Positions 48,201-63,166 of a stretch of 64,000 nucleotides of DNA are shown piece after piece. The position numbers were made by a program, and so were the translations under genes. The notes beneath the pieces are model-generated. The model was not told where the DNA came from. It was given only the letters and a program-made list of their open reading frames with translations, and made no database searches. The first letter of the stretch is position 1. The number at the start of each line of letters is the position of its first letter. Source of the DNA: Caprimulgus europaeus. Lineage: Eukaryota > Chordata > Aves > Caprimulgiformes > Caprimulgidae. Location: NCBI GenBank assembly GCA_907165065.1, contig OU015539.1:15096816-15160815 (forward strand), written 5' to 3'.

Positions 48201-51200
48201 TACCTATAAATGTACACATATTTTAATATGAGTATTTCCTGTTTGAAACTCTGCATGCAAATGCAGCAAATGTTCCCATGGATCACAGCAGTTAAATTTG
48301 TAGAACTCGAGTACTGCGTGTTTGCATGTAAATGAAAGAAAAACAGAGAAACACAGCAGGAATTGGCATCTTCCCTACAAATGATGTGTTGTGTGTATTA
48401 ACAAATGAACAGCACACTCCCAAGGGAGTTAAAGTGCATGGACCAGAAGTTCACTTCCTTGCCAATTTATTTCAAATATTTCACTAGTTGTTCTTGCAGC
48501 AAACAGGACATAAAAACATTTGATGTCCAATCAAATGTCTTCAGTTTTCAAACAGTTTGCATTCTATTTTTAGGAAAAAAAACCCCAAACAACCTCACTA
48601 GAGAAATAAATAGAACATTAAAAATTAATTACTCCTTGTTCTGTGGCAGAATAACATGTGTGTGCCTTTGATTAGCTGATGTAAGTGAAGTTAAGTGTAT
48701 CAAAAGGCTATATTATGGTTGTAATTAATTCATAACAATGGATTTTAATAGTTACCCAAAGCAATAGCAGTCACAACTGAATGTAATAAAGCAATTCCAA
48801 AAGTAATTTGTATGCATAGTTTATAAAGGTCCTAGAACTCTGTTAAACATATTTCTTTGATTATAAACAGCTGAGGTACAAAAATATATTCAATTTTTCC
48901 AGCTATACTTCCAAAAAAATATTGCATTCATAGCACACGGTGAACTAAGTCATGCTGTAGATGCAAGCTTTGTGCATGATTTTGACAAATCATAGTCTAG
49001 CTGATTTTAAGAACCCATAATATATCCATGCATAAAAAGCTCAACAGCCAAAAAGTCAATGTAAAAATTCCCAAGCAAGTTCAGTTACACCAGCTTTCCT
49101 CAAATGACAGCCCTGCTGGATTTTAGCATGGCTCTGAGAGGCAGTAGCATGTAAAATAGACACAAAAATACTAAGCCTCCCCTTTTCTCCCTGTCCTCTC
49201 TCCAGAGGAGGGCTCCTCCCTAAAGGACCAGCCTCTCTGTAAAAGCACAACTGAAACAGATCCACTGCGACTCCAGAGGTGTTTTGAAGACATCCTTTAA
49301 GGTGTCAGGATACACACATTTGCCACTGAAGCCAAAAGATAATAAGCTCCTATCTATCTGCAATATGATTTGAAAGTCAATATAACGTCAATCTCCACAT
49401 AAACTAAACCTTTCAAATGTAAGATATGTTCTTGTACCAAAAGAACATAAAAAGAAACCAAACCCACGTGTGGCTGGAGCAGGGGGTGGAGAGAAAGACT
49501 ACTTTTCCTTGCAGCTTTTGATCCTTCAAATAAAGCAGGATAATGCCAGTGAATCCTTCTGCACCTTGTCCAACCTATGGTAAGTGCCATTCGGATTTTT
49601 TTAAAAATTTAATTATCTATTTATGCTGATGAAGATTTTCTTCCATGAATAGTTCCTAGGAAATGAGTGTGAATCCTGGGCAGCACAAGGCAGTACCTCA
49701 GCATGAGTATGGACATCAGAATGGGACCCTACATCTCAGCTTGCTTTGAATGCCACACAGCCAACCCACCCTTGGACAGAATATCAGGTTAACACTTCAA
49801 GAGGCTCACAGAACTGCATAGGGAGATCCTCAGTTAGCAAACAGATTCAAGAGCTGAGGGAGAAAGAGTCTTTTTGTACTGTGAAAACAGATATGATTGC
49901 AGAAATCGTTCCCATCCCAGAAGGGGGGAGAGTAAAAAAAAAAAATCAGAAGAGGATTTTCAAATAAAAATGTAACAATGCTCCAGTTTTGGTCAATCAA
50001 AGCACTTTAGAAGTTGGTTTTCAAATTCCAAGATAGGTTAGCTTGTACTTCATTACAAAGTGTTGCCTGAACATGAAAGATCTTTTTATTTAAAAAATGT
50101 CAACAGGGATATTTTAACTAACTCAGATCTTTTTTCTTTTTCTTTTTTTTTTTGAGTTGAGCCACAGATCAAAACAGACTGTGTTGTAAAAGCTTTTTTG
50201 AAGATAAGCCAGATTTCTTTTTTGACAGCTCTCCTCTCTCAGAAATTCACAACAAATTGCTGACTAGTTCCAACGACTGAACTTCCCTGTGAAAATTTGC
50301 ACAAATCCATAGCTGAAGCCAATCTTCATCAAGAGTCACCCACAAGCAAAGCCAGAAGTCTCCAAGTAATGTAAATGACATTCTGTGAACAACAGGGGAT
50401 TATCATCACTGCCAGGAGGAAGAGAGATGTTCTTTCCTGGAAAGTCCTGACCAAATTTCTAAAGAGACCTTCGTAGTGAGAAGTCTAGACTTCACTCTAA
50501 GTCCATGGGATCATCTTCTTTGGGGCTTTTGCAACAGGGAATGTGTATTTCAAAATGATTTAGGTAGTTTTTCAAACAATACACCCTCAAATTTCAAAGC
50601 TTCTGAAGAAGAACATATATGCAGATACTAAGCAACAATATCTCCAGGCTTTCTGACTACTGAGGAAAGAAGCTGAGGGTGCAGGATGTGCACTGAGTTG
50701 AGAGCAGTCCTCCTCAAACACAAGGATGAACGAGAGATGACACGTCGGTGTTGCAGCTCTTAAAAGGATGAGAGCAATAGAGCTGTGCCTGAGCTAATGA
50801 CCCCACCTGAAGCTGTTATGAAGAATGTAGAGACACCAGAGAAGCTTGAAAAAACCAGCCTAATGTTCAGCAGGGCCCACACTCACAATAACCTACTAAA
50901 CCTCACAAGAAAAAGTCACTGGATAGACAAATGACTACACAGCCCTGCCAGCTGTGAGTTAACCACAATCTTTTAGCTCATATTATCCCAGATATTCACC
51001 AGGTAACACTTACACTGGTCCACCCCACAAAATATTTACAGCAGGAAGGATGCAGGGATGAACAATTCTTGACCATGATGAAACTCACCAGCCCTGTTCA
51101 GTATTATCTCCTGACCGAGACAGCAGGGAATTACAGAAGAAAGAGAAAGCTTTATGCTTGAGGCAGGGCTAGACATTCATCCAAGAAAACTCAGTTCCCT

Positions 51201-51858
51201 CTTTACCTTTGCAACACTGAGCACAGCACTCAGTCAGGCAGATAGTTTTTGACCTAACCAAATTGTCCTACAAAAGATGTATCATAATTACTGCTGTCTT
51301 TTGCTGATTTCTTCTGGTTATTTGGCTGAATTTACTTTTGTTTCACCATAGAAGTAAAGTGATGTTTAAAGGGACACTAATTTGACTGAAAAATATTTGA
51401 TACATTTTCCCACAAAACCAACTTCCTCAAAAAACCCCAAACAAACGGTATTTCTTACAACACCCCTGAAAAAAAACCTAAATAAAGGTGAAATAATGAA
51501 AAAAGCAAAAAAAGTCTCACTAGAATCAAGATGGGATGAGGAATTTCACTGAGTGCAACAGTGATTTAAAAGCTGCAGTTCAAATATCCAGCCTAGAGAT
51601 ACATGCTGCTTTTGTCAAACCAATTACTGAAACCCACTTGAAGAGGAATGATGCTAAATATTTCATTCCTCTATAAAGCATGGATATGCAAAATTATATA
51701 GCCTAGGCTAGGAAAAAATGTAATAAAAGGTCAATTCTGAAAAGTGACATGACAGAATGAAAGACAGCACCTCCTGTGCTTATGCACATCTGTACTTACG
51801 TAGTTATGATGCTGAATCATGGTGTTTCCCTGTATTGGTATACTGCAGATACTGGCAG

Positions 51859-51860
<2 letters not shown>
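45251..51860. other. gene-free unique sequence
   Basis: No exon is recognisable. The longest frame is about 117 codons (45509-45862) with low-complexity polar composition. The stretch around 48660-48850 is AT-rich with a SOX-type core (AACAATGG), TAATTAATT and ATGCAT, and looks like possible conserved noncoding DNA, but this is a guess from motif content alone. Confidence 0.65.

Positions 51861-51894
<34 letters not shown>
51861..51894. repeat. (AT)17 dinucleotide microsatellite
   Basis: Seventeen uninterrupted AT units lie in unique sequence. An open frame across it reads Y-I repeats and is an artefact. It is likely to be polymorphic in length. Confidence 0.97.
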
Positions 51895-51897
<3 letters not shown>

Positions 51898-54800
51898 TGA
51901 AATATTGCAAAGTCATATTTCAATGAGAAAGTATGAGATTGGCATATTATTGAGGTCTGCTTTATATACTCTCTATATGAAAATTAATAAAGAAACTCAA
52001 ACTCTGGACTCAGCTTACAGATTTTGATTACTTTTCAGAAAGATTTTGAAGTTTAACATTTTATAATACAAAATGAATGATGGAAAAAAACAAACCCCAC
52101 ACTAAACACTAGCCCTAGGGCACTGTTGCTACTCTTGCTGTAAGGAAATACACAACTTGGTTTCTGCTGCAGATGATCTGTGATGTCCCTTCTATGCTTT
52201 ATTATGAAGCTGATAAATGAGTCGCTAGAAACATGGTGAAAGCTTTTGGAATTCATTGCTCTATGGAAAACAAATTAGAAACTTAACTTGTTGTATGAGG
52301 GATTACCCTTCACAGCATGGCCTTTACAATGTGAAACTAATTATTGCAGGGAAGATTTATGGTGTTTACAGTCAAGAATTCAGGGTCAGTTTGACCAAAT
52401 TCATGTAACTTTAGACCTCAGGCTTGTCTGTCTCTAAACAGAATGAGGACTTCAACAAATTTAAGGATAAAAATAATACTTTTTTTTCTATTCAATTGCT
52501 TAGCAAGAAGCTGTGAAATAGGGGCTAAACAAATCTAAGTTTAAGGATTTACTCTAAATGCTTCTTCTTTCTGAACAGACAGGCAATATGGTGTGTCAGA
52601 AAAATGTATTTAATTTCTGTAGTTAATTTCACAGGAAAGCACCAGTGTTAAGCCCTGGAACTCTCCAAGTGTTTTCATACAATCTATGATCAAAATGTGC
52701 ACTGCTCATCTGGGAATAGGGCTGGCTGCACAACGAAGAGGCCAAGCTGTTTATCTGAAGTGGATCATTAAAAGTGACTTAAATTTTTGAACAATTTTAA
52801 AAGCCAGCATTTAATATCCAATATCTATCAAGGGTTCCAGATTAGGAAGGGAAGTCTCCTGCAAGAGCTGGTAGAAACGCAGTGGCTTGGATTTCATGCA
52901 TGTAGCTACTGCTCAAACAAAAGTGCTGTCTTTCCCCAACATGCATGTTGTGTGTCCTGCTTTTGGTGTCAGGGATGTGGTAGCCTGACCCAGAAGTATC
53001 CTGGCTCCCTAAACTAATAACTGCACCTTGACCATAAAACCTTTAATGGCCCCATGAACTGAAAGTTGAAAGAATTCTTATTATTTCCTCTATTACTTGT
53101 GTTGAATTTCATGTTGATGTGTATAAGCTTTAGTTCCTATTAGAAATATCCTTACTTATGTAATTGTAACTTGCCTTTTGTAATTAATTGAACTTATTTT
53201 TTATATACAAAAAAGATATCAGCATTTTTTTAAGAAAGCTTACCAGGTATGTTGCAGGTAGATTCTAGCACACACTAAAAATAATCACAAACTTGGCATA
53301 ATTTCAGAATAGCTGTCAAAAGTTTGATTCAAGAAGCTCATAAATTACGTGTTCAAGTTGAACATATAATTTAACCAGACAGTACTCCACAGTCCTGAAC
53401 TGGAAACACTTATTATACTTTAAATGCTTTCATAAGGGAATAGTGTTATCAAATTATTCTTTATATTCTCCAGAATACTCAGAGAAAAAAAATAGAACTG
53501 CATTTTAAATGAAACCACAGACACAAGAATAATGCATTCTAGCCATTTGGTTTATATATATGTATTTATATTTTCTAATGAAAATTGCAAAGTTTAAAAA
53601 AAAAAATCTGCAAACTGACTTTTTTCTGCTGTACACAAATCTATTTGATGGAACACTATTTTTAGCTAACCAACTGAAACAAATATTTCACAGATAAAAC
53701 CCCCTAGAATGGACACTCTTCTGAGCGAGGTGTTACAACACACATTTTGAACACACCACAGGTTCAAGAGATTCAAGATCCTCGCCCAGCGTGTATAAAC
53801 ACTTCTCAGTTATTCAGTCTCAGAAACAAAGACAGCAGAAAAACTGAGGCTTTAACATTTTCTGATGTAAAAAAAGCTATAAATCAAAGCCTCAGCCTCA
53901 TTCAGTTTTTACCTAATTATTTGTATTAAGCAACCCAAACTGAGTATTTCAAAGCTCTGACTCCTATTTAAAATGATCAACCCTTCCCCCTTTCCTATGT
54001 ACACACACAATTAAAATTATACTTGCAAATATAACGTCAGTAAACCTGACATGTCACATAGTGGCTACTCCTATTTTGCACAGCATCACACATTTGGGTT
54101 ATGAATCACCCAGGTCAGGTTGATGAACAAGCATCGTGCTATTCAGCCAAGAACCAGACGGTTCGGAGCACATTTCCTATTTCAATGGAAGGAACAATGC
54201 TGGCACAAGTCCCAGAACTGCTCACACCACAAAAGGAACAATGTGACAACAGCATGGCAGGTTCATGATAAATATTTCAGAAATGTGTCTTTTAGCAAGA
54301 AAGGATTAATATAGACCTCGGGGATAAAAATATTCCCAGGAGCGTCTGGTTGGCATCTCTCTGATACAAAATAAAAAACACAGTGCAAAGGGTAATTTCT
54401 GTTTGTTTGAAGGCAAATTCATTAGTATTAGGACCAAATAAATTGCAATTAATTTTATGGTCTTTCACTGAGAAAATCTGAAGAAAATTGTGCCACCTGA
54501 TTCATTGTTCTGAAAAAGCTCGTCTGCGTATTCTTTTGCAGGGTTTGTAACGTGAATCCAGTGCCACCAAGCAGGAAGGAAAATCACCTTGATAGCACCT
54601 GGGTGAACAGTTCACGTTGCCATTTCCACCACCTCATTTCAATGTATGATGAAGCAGTTTCCACTGAATGGGGAGCAGGGGTTATACACAAGACACCAAA
54701 ACACAGAGGAACCTTGCAACAAACCCGAACGGCACTCCATTCAAGTCTGCTTTGCTAGCCACCATCACGAACTTGGGTCCCTAGGTCAATAATAAACTCC

Positions 54801-56540
54801 TCAAGAAAACAACAGATGAAAAAAATATTTACAATATTCAGGTAAATGGTGTAAACCAAGCTACTGTCAAAACTGTAAATGCTTCTGTGTGTACAGAGCA
54901 AACACAGCTGAACGTACGGCTGGTAAGGAACGTCAGATCGTACTGTTGGGCTGGACATCAAGAACTGCTGCCTGAAAAGTAAAACCATCACAAACCAGCT
55001 CTAGTTACAACCTGGAGGAGGAATACTGAACATGCAATACAGATTATTTTGTTTCCTTTATATAAAATGAAGGATCTGTGTTGCTAACTCAGGCTCACAA
55101 TGGCTTTAAGATTCACTAACATCTCTGTCAGCATTTCAGAGGAATTACACAGCAGCTACAGCCCAAGAAGAAACTGTCCTTCACACTGAAGTTGCTCTTG
55201 AAACAAAGCCATGCATCTCCAGTGTGGCTTTTTGTTTGTTTGTTTAAAAATCAGTATTCATTAAATGCTAGGCAAGGTAAAAAACATACTAGAGAGAGAG
55301 TGCTGGTGAACAGCTCGCTCTGACAAAAGCACAGGTATTTTGGTAATGAAATAGTTTTGCACTGAACTTCTAAGACCAATATTGATTAATAATGTCAGAA
55401 TCACCAAAATTTAGTCTCTTAATACTTATTTTAGTACATATTGTTTTAAGGCAACATTGCTAGTAATGAATGTGTTACTTTGCTGCTGAGGGGTAAGAAA
55501 GGAAGGTCTTTAACAGGAAAAAAAAAAGCAAACATTTTAACATAGGTTTTTGCTATACATTGAGGTCCAAGCACAAATAGCTGATAAGACACTGAGCACT
55601 ATCTACACACTGCTCTCCGTTGTTCCGATAAATAAAACACTGTAAAGTGATTTTCTGTGTTTTGGACTAGTTCATACAGTGCAGCTCCAGGTGCCTCCCT
55701 TCTGGCTAACCCTACAGAGAGTTTTAGGGTTCTGAACTGCCTCTACAAATGCAAAAATGTTGATTCTTTGTGCACAGGAAGATTAAACTCAATTAATAAA
55801 CACGTACGTATGTATAAGGCATACAAGTCCAAGTGCATCTTGGTATTCCATTTTGAAACCAGAGGGAAAAACACATGTTATTATAGTCAGGGTAGCAGCA
55901 AGGAATACATAAATAAAAGAGCAAAGTGCATTCTGTTTAAAAAGGATGAGTGACAAGAACAGGTAACACAGAACCACCCTTGACATTAACCCACTACCAC
56001 AAGTTCAAGACCAGTCATCTTTGATCCTATGGACACTGTTTGCATTATTTAGTACAAAGAGTTTGATTCAACTGTCACATTTAAAGAAATGTAGAGTTTA
56101 AATATATTGACACTTTATGCAGCACAGTGGTACTGTGAACATGCCACAACTAGCATTTGTTACTAAACCTGGGCAGAGCTCTGCACTGCTACTACATTTA
56201 CTTTGTCCTATGGTTAGCTCTTCTTGGTGAGCACTGGAACTATTGTCCTGTCTGTCCTCTTCCTCCAAAAATGCTCCGATTCCTTTGTGTGACTGTAACA
56301 TGTGAAATATATTGGCTCAAGGTTGCACTTTTTCTAAACTAGCTATTTCTTTTAGTTACTTGGAGAACTTTTTTTTTTTTTAAACTAAATGATTGACCAT
56401 TTAACGGGAATTCCACGATCACCCTAGAAGAGTGCAGAGTACACAGTGAGAAGGTGGTAGTTTGAGAGGAAAGCTAGTGATCCAGATCTAAATTTTACTA
56501 AATTTACTCAGTTGACTCTAGGAGAGCTGTGTCTATCACA

Positions 56541-56566
56541 CTGATAGACACTGATAGACACTGATA
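56541..56566. repeat. 10-bp tandem repeat, 2.6 units
   Basis: The unit CTGATAGACA occurs at 56541-56550 and 56551-56560 and partly again to 56566. It is a short perfect tandem. Confidence 0.9.
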
Positions 56567-57130
56567 AGCTTGATCTGTGTCTGAAAGAGGAGCAGTTCAC
56601 CAGAAGAAAGCAGCTAGTTAAGAGCTCTGACCTCACACCGAGTGAAGTCAAGCACTTACTAGCCCAAGCAGAGCACCCCAAGCAGAAGAGTTGACAGAGC
56701 ACATCCCAGTAACTTAGGAGCCAATGTAACTGCTGCTAAACCTTCTTTGCTCTTTCTCCAACCAACATCACTTGCCCACAGATCACAGCTTAAGGAATTC
56801 TTGGTCCTTTCTGTAACCTCACTTAGACACCCCTGAAACACACCTGGGGGATCAATGGAGACAGAAGCACAAACTGAAAGCCATGAACAAACTGGTTGAT
56901 ATTTTTGTATGCCTCTTGGCTATTGACACCCAAAATGCCAAGGAAATAATGTAATTTACAGTCACAGCAGAAAAGCTGCTTGCAATGTTCATGAAAACAC
57001 GTATTACCTGGACTTGAGTAGAGAACACTGCTGTGCAAACGAGAGGTCGTTAGCCTTCTTGATCATTTTGTTGAAGCAAGAGCTAGAATAATAAGCCATT
57101 AACCACTTCAATCTACTTTATGTTCTAAAA

Positions 57131-57177
57131 ACAACACATTTTACAACTGATTATTTTAAGTTACAGTTGTGTGTTGT
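57131..57177. repeat. bulged 14-bp inverted repeat
   Basis: ACAACACA (57131-57138) and CAACTG (57144-57149) pair with CAGTTG and TGTGTTGT (57164-57177). A 5-base bulge (TTTTA) lies in the left arm and a 14-base loop in the middle. No gene context is visible. Confidence 0.8.
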
Positions 57178-60100
57178 AAGCACAGTGTTACTGGTTCTGT
57201 TGATCCACATCTATTCATATAGGGCTACATTCATTTTTTGGTCACATTGATTTAAATCTGGATTATTCCCCAGCTTTGCATGAACTGGCTTGGATTTTGT
57301 CAGCATGATATAATGAGGGTTTAGTTTTTCCTAATTTAGTGATCACATGTTTTTTGGTAATTTTCTAATTATCATCTGAAAGTAAAGTTTAAACAATGCT
57401 TTGGATTGACCCACTGACAGCTGGATAATATATGATAGTGAAGAGACACACAGATGATGGGGCAACCTTTGCGGCCCCAGAGATTGGAACTAAACTACAC
57501 TGACATGGTTATATTTCAAACAGTCACATCTTCCTGACCCTATGCTGAAATTTTCATGTGAAAATCACATGATGTGTCTCATACTTTGGAGAGCCAACAT
57601 AAAAAAAAAGAGTTTTGAGGAAGGTTCACATACAGGGAACAAATGTGTCTCCATTACCATGGTGTCATCCTGCACGTTCTCAGCAGTCCCTCTGGCTTGG
57701 TTCTGCTTTTGCTGCTCATCAGATGTACTCCCAGTGTCACAGCAACAAGCACCTCAGCTCCTGTCTCATGCTGATCACCCTGATATATTTAATATGAACC
57801 AACTGAGTGTGTATTAAAGAGTATGTATGGCAAGAAACCCTGTGCTTGCACTCTGCATGAGTAAACGGGTTTGGAATGTGACTTTGAGGGTAACCACTCA
57901 TATCAAAGTGATCACTTAATTTTGCAAAATTAATCTAAAACCCTTCAGCAATAAAACAGTAACACAAGCCCCAGATATTTAGGAGACATTTGGCTCTGAA
58001 TGAACTGGTAATCTTTTCTTCTTTAACATGAATCATGGTGGGAAAGCAAGCTCTTAATTTCTTCGAACTTCTCCACTCTGAAGTGTTTGGCCACACCAAA
58101 ACACATAATTGTACCACATCCCAGTCCCATAACCACAGCAACCAACTGCCAGGACCTAAAAGCAGGGCTGGACATTTATGGAAGACTGCCCTTTATACAG
58201 CAATTAAGTAATTATACAGTAATTAAAGATGTAAGACCTATTCAATACATGAGATATTAGTAATTTTTGTCTGCCTTTGTTTTGTACAAAGTCCTAACAG
58301 TATTTGTACTGACAGGAAACAAATGCAGGAACAAGAGTGCAAACACAGACCTTATCTCCAGGACTACCTAAGTGAGAGTTTCCTTCTTTAAACTAAAGCC
58401 TAAAAGTGAAATTATTTTATTTTTAATGGTTAACAAGTCATGTTAATTAAAAAAAAAAAAAAGTTTTAGCCTTACCCTGGTCCTCCCCACAGGGAGAGAA
58501 GGTCAAAAGAGCTGAGTTATCAATAACAGCCACCTCATATGCTTCACAATCCCTGCATACAACACTTAAACAGACTGATACTTCAAAACCTCTGTATTCA
58601 GAAGTCTGATGATTGAAACCATCACAAGTTAATTAAATGCACCAACTAAGAATGGTAGGAGAGACTGAAGCCTTTCAACTTACCCTGGAGAAGTGAGAGC
58701 ACTGTTTCTTTACTAGTTCTGCACACCCACATGTAGAAAAAGCAGCTGAGAACCAGGGTTGGTGGCAAAGGTCAACCCTGATTTGTGAATAAGGATTTCC
58801 CATTTCTGATTTGGGCACAGATGCATTCTGACCATATCTTTTACTCCCTTATTAAAAATGTAAATATATGCCCAGGTCAATGTCTGTCATGCACCTTCAT
58901 ATATACTGATGCTAGCACTTGGACAAAGTTTGGATTAAGGTGGGATAGAGATTTGTGTCTGCTTACAAATTCAGTATAATTTCATCAAAGCCTCTTTGTA
59001 TTTCAATATCCAGGTCAATTGTGACCATTAACGTGGCTTTGAACATTTATTCTGCATCAGGAATTCAGGAATACCTGGAAAACTGGGGCAGAGCAGCCTG
59101 GGTGCACTGATGGCTCCATCTCAGAATAGCAAGGGGATTGTTTGGAGAAATTCTTTGACCAGAAGCTAAAGGAGATTCCAGCCTGGAAATTCCATGCATA
59201 AACACAGGGACAAGAGGTATACAAGAGATTTAGATGAGGAATGTCCTCTTAAGGCAAGCAGGTCATCACACCACTGCAGACAGTCAGGCCAAATGAAGCT
59301 TGAAAAGCTTGTTTGGCTTAAAAAAAATTCACCTCAGACCCAGGACTCTTGAGGGATTGCTCTCAAGAGCTCAATGGTTTTCAGACACATCATTCACCCA
59401 GATTTTATCCTGTTTTGGTAAGAAGGAAGTATGGGCCTATACATGCTAAACTTGTATTTCCCTGCTTTACTGACACACCACCTCTGAGAGACAGAAGGAG
59501 AAATCAGAGTTCTGGACAGGCAGAAGAACCTGGGAGGGATATGCACAACTGATGGGGATGTTTGCAGCACCAGTTTTCTAAGGCACAGGTTGCTGGATCG
59601 TTTCTCTGCCCCAGACAAGTGTTTGCTCCTAGGAATTTGAGATACCCAGAGCTAAAAGCCATTACTCAGACTCAGGAGTTTGGGAGCTCTTAATGTGATC
59701 AGTACAGACCAGTGTTTTTCCAGGAAGCCAAACCAGGTTGTGATATCAGCCTTCCTACTTTGTGTTCTCTTCCAAACAGAACAAAACCTAGAAACCATTT
59801 GATTTTTTTCCTAAATACAATACTCAAAATAAATGGAGCATTTATGAAGACATCATTCCAAATGCAAGAAAGGACACTGCTGACAAAAATTTCTTTGAAA
59901 GAAAATAGTAAAAGGACCTGACACAACCTAACTTCACACTGCCTAACTGCTGCCAGCTGAATTAAAAAAAAAAAGGTTGGCCCAAACTTAAGTGTCAAGT
60001 CTATACATCCTCTAAACCTGGGAGAGGAGAGTTTAAGATTTGGATCTGAATTCTGTAGCACAAGCCCATCTCTAATTAAAATGAATTAGATTTAAGAAGG

Positions 60101-61743
60101 AGAAGATAATAAATACATAACTTGAATTCTGTGTTGACAGCAGTCTGTGTGCCAAGTTCACGCCCAGGGCAAATTTCTATGGTCAAAATATAAAGCTATA
60201 AAAATAAGGGTTTATAATGAAAGTACTTTCAGATGCTTAACTATGGCAGTGCTCTTAGAGACTACTATAATAAATGCCACCTTGAAAAGACAAGGTCCTC
60301 AGTGCATTCACTGTATGGACTGTATATAATCACCATGCTGATTCAACCTTCCTCCTCCCAAAGAAACAGCAGAGCACTGCCATCAGCTCTAGTGTCTCAG
60401 ATGTAGCACATTCCAGCAATTCCACAATGATGTTCTACTTCTTGATCAGTTGAAAGAACATTTCTGAACTGACTTTTTTCCATCTAAAGATAATGTATAT
60501 AAAGTATGGGTATAAATCAGCTCTTGTAAAGTCAAACACCTAAATCAAGCACAATGATTCCACAAGAAGCACTGGATAAACACACAGCAGAAAGGAAAGC
60601 AAAAGGTTCAGCCAAAGACATTTCAGAATATGGAGTGTAAACTTTTTATAAGTCTAAGTTTGGAAGACAAAGCTTTTCATTTTGTAATGAGACACATGGT
60701 TTATAACAGAGTGGAGAGCCAAAGGTAATAAAAATGAGGCACTACAACCTTGAAGGTTATCCACAGCTGCCAGGAAGCTTCTAATTAAGATGAGCCACTT
60801 CAGTCAGTAATCAGAGGGCAGGCAGTAGGGACACACTGCCACATCAGCCTTCCATCTCCAGGGCTCTTTGCAGACCCTAAATCTCTCTTCCTGACTCTAC
60901 AGTGATCACCCCTCCCTCCCCTACCAGGGAAACACAATGCTGGCTCTGTATTAGGCACAGAGGTATATATTTAAAAAAGACCATCCCCAGCCAAAGTAAG
61001 CCAGAGATGCAGTTTCAAGAGTATTCAAACTTTGGAGGAGTTCTACAAAGTCTCCTCCCAGTCATGCCACACAGTGCAAAAGGGCACCTGCAAAAGCTGA
61101 GCTGCCAGGCCAGTGCCAGCTGTATGTCCATGCAACTCACACAGGCAAATAAGCCTCGTTAATGGGGGCTAATGCAAGTGCTGTGAATCCTTCCCCGTGT
61201 CTATCACTCTGGATCTGTGTCTCAGAGATCTGTCAGATCTCACAGAACCATTTCCCACTTTGCATTCTCCTGCAGCCAGGGGTTGAACCTAACACAGTTT
61301 GGGACCTGCACTTGGGTCTCTTGGTCCGTGTACCCCTGTGTGTCAGATACAGCTAGCTGGCAAGGCTGATGGTTGGAGGGTGCCTGCTGGATCCCCACTG
61401 AGTTGACAGCAGCATCAACAACTGTTTGTTTTACCCCTTCTTTCTACACCTCTTCTGTACCTACAGATGCTGCAGAGTCTACATAGATCTCCCTAAACTG
61501 AGAATATGCCAGTCAGTCAGTTTTATGGCTCTTTTAAGTTACCAGGCTAGCGTAAAGGGGCTGCAATTCATTTTAACATCTGGATCAAAACTAAACACTC
61601 CAATGTGTGCTTCAAAAAAAACCAACCCAAAAACCCAAACGACCCCTGCCTGCAGCTGGTACAGTGACACAAATACAGAAGACATATGAAGCTGCTAAGT
61701 TAAAACTATCACACCCAGTGAAAACATTTATGCAGTAGCATGG

Positions 61744-61778
61744 TTTCTTTAATAGCACATTTTTTCTTTAATAGCACA
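61744..61778. repeat. 16-bp direct duplication, period 19
   Basis: TTTCTTTAATAGCACA occurs exactly at 61744-61759 and 61763-61778, separated by three T-rich bases. Confidence 0.92.
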
Positions 61779-63152
61779 ATTATTAGACTTTGAGGTACCT
61801 GAATGCTGCAAACAGCCAAAGAGAGCAATGAGAATTGCGGGACATTTGTCTCACAGTAATGTTCTGAATTTAAACAAAGTAAAAATTATTTTACAGAGCA
61901 ACAGAAAACTTCCTAACAGTGAAATCTATTTGACTGTGAAAGTCTCTTAGGGAATGCATTATCACTTGAGTCAGATAAAACTGGACAGTCTAACCCCACA
62001 GGGAAAATACAGTAGGACACAATCCGGCACTGGCACGAGCATTAGCCAAGATGATCTAAATGGTTTTCTTCCTCCTTTGATTTCTGAGAAGTGTGAATTG
62101 TTTATAATGTGATTGCAGTGGGATATGTTAAAATAAAGTATTTGGGACCCCACACACACATTGGCTACCAGTAGTTCCCTTTCAGCTTTCCACAGCCTTC
62201 TTCCTACCCCATATAACAGCACCTTTTAACGGGTCCACAAGGAACAGAGCCTTTCTGCGAGGCTGCAACATCACCCTTTCAAAGCCCCTGCACCCTGGAG
62301 TCACTGCATCCTACCGAGTACCCACACTTTGAACTTTTCAACAATTCTGAACACCTACTGTGTCTCTGCTTGGTCTCTTGTAGTAGGATTAACACAAGTA
62401 TGTGTGACAGGAAAAGCGGCTTTGATTTGCTTGTCTTCAATTCAACGGTCAGTGCTCTATTTCTGAACTGCTCAGACTGCAAACTAGCAGTGCACTAGTT
62501 CAGAATAACCAGGAGTTAATTATGTCACAAGCATCACAGACATTTTTTGGTTGATATCAAGCCAGCATTTCAATTAAACCCAAGAAACCTGCTTTCTCCT
62601 TTGCAACAAAACCATTTCAAGTCTCTGCTAAACCATGTACATACTGTTCATCAGTGTCCTGCAGACAGAAAGGTTTACCATGGTTATGAGACATACAGCA
62701 ACAAAGCCTTTATTCCATTCTGCTTGCAGAACTGACTGAAATACTAGTGCAAAGGAGGAAAGTCTCAGTTCAGAAAAATATTAAAGGTGGTGCTTAATTC
62801 TGAGCATATCAGCAATTTCATTAGCTTTAATGAGATTTAAGGAGATGCACAAGTTGTTTGCTCAGTGAGGATGGGATCTGTAATGTGCTTAACCATAAGC
62901 ATATACTTACACATCCTATTAAATGTACATTCTGCCTCAGAAATTCACCTAGAAAGCATGATGGTGGCAAACATCAGCAAAGAGGATGGAAAGATGCCAC
63001 AAAGAAAACTTTTCATAGAAAGAAGATTGTAAAAACAAAGTCCATTCCTGCTTTCCTTGAGGATACTGCTTTAAGAAGCTTTTGCAGATGTGGAAAGTTC
63101 AGGCACTGGAGGAGACACAGGTGACTCAACATTTCTTTCATACTCAGAGGAA

Positions 63153-63166
63153 AGAGAGAGAGAGAG
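63153..63166. repeat. (AG)7 dinucleotide run
   Basis: Seven alternating AG units lie here, preceded by GGAA. It is simple sequence. Confidence 0.85.
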
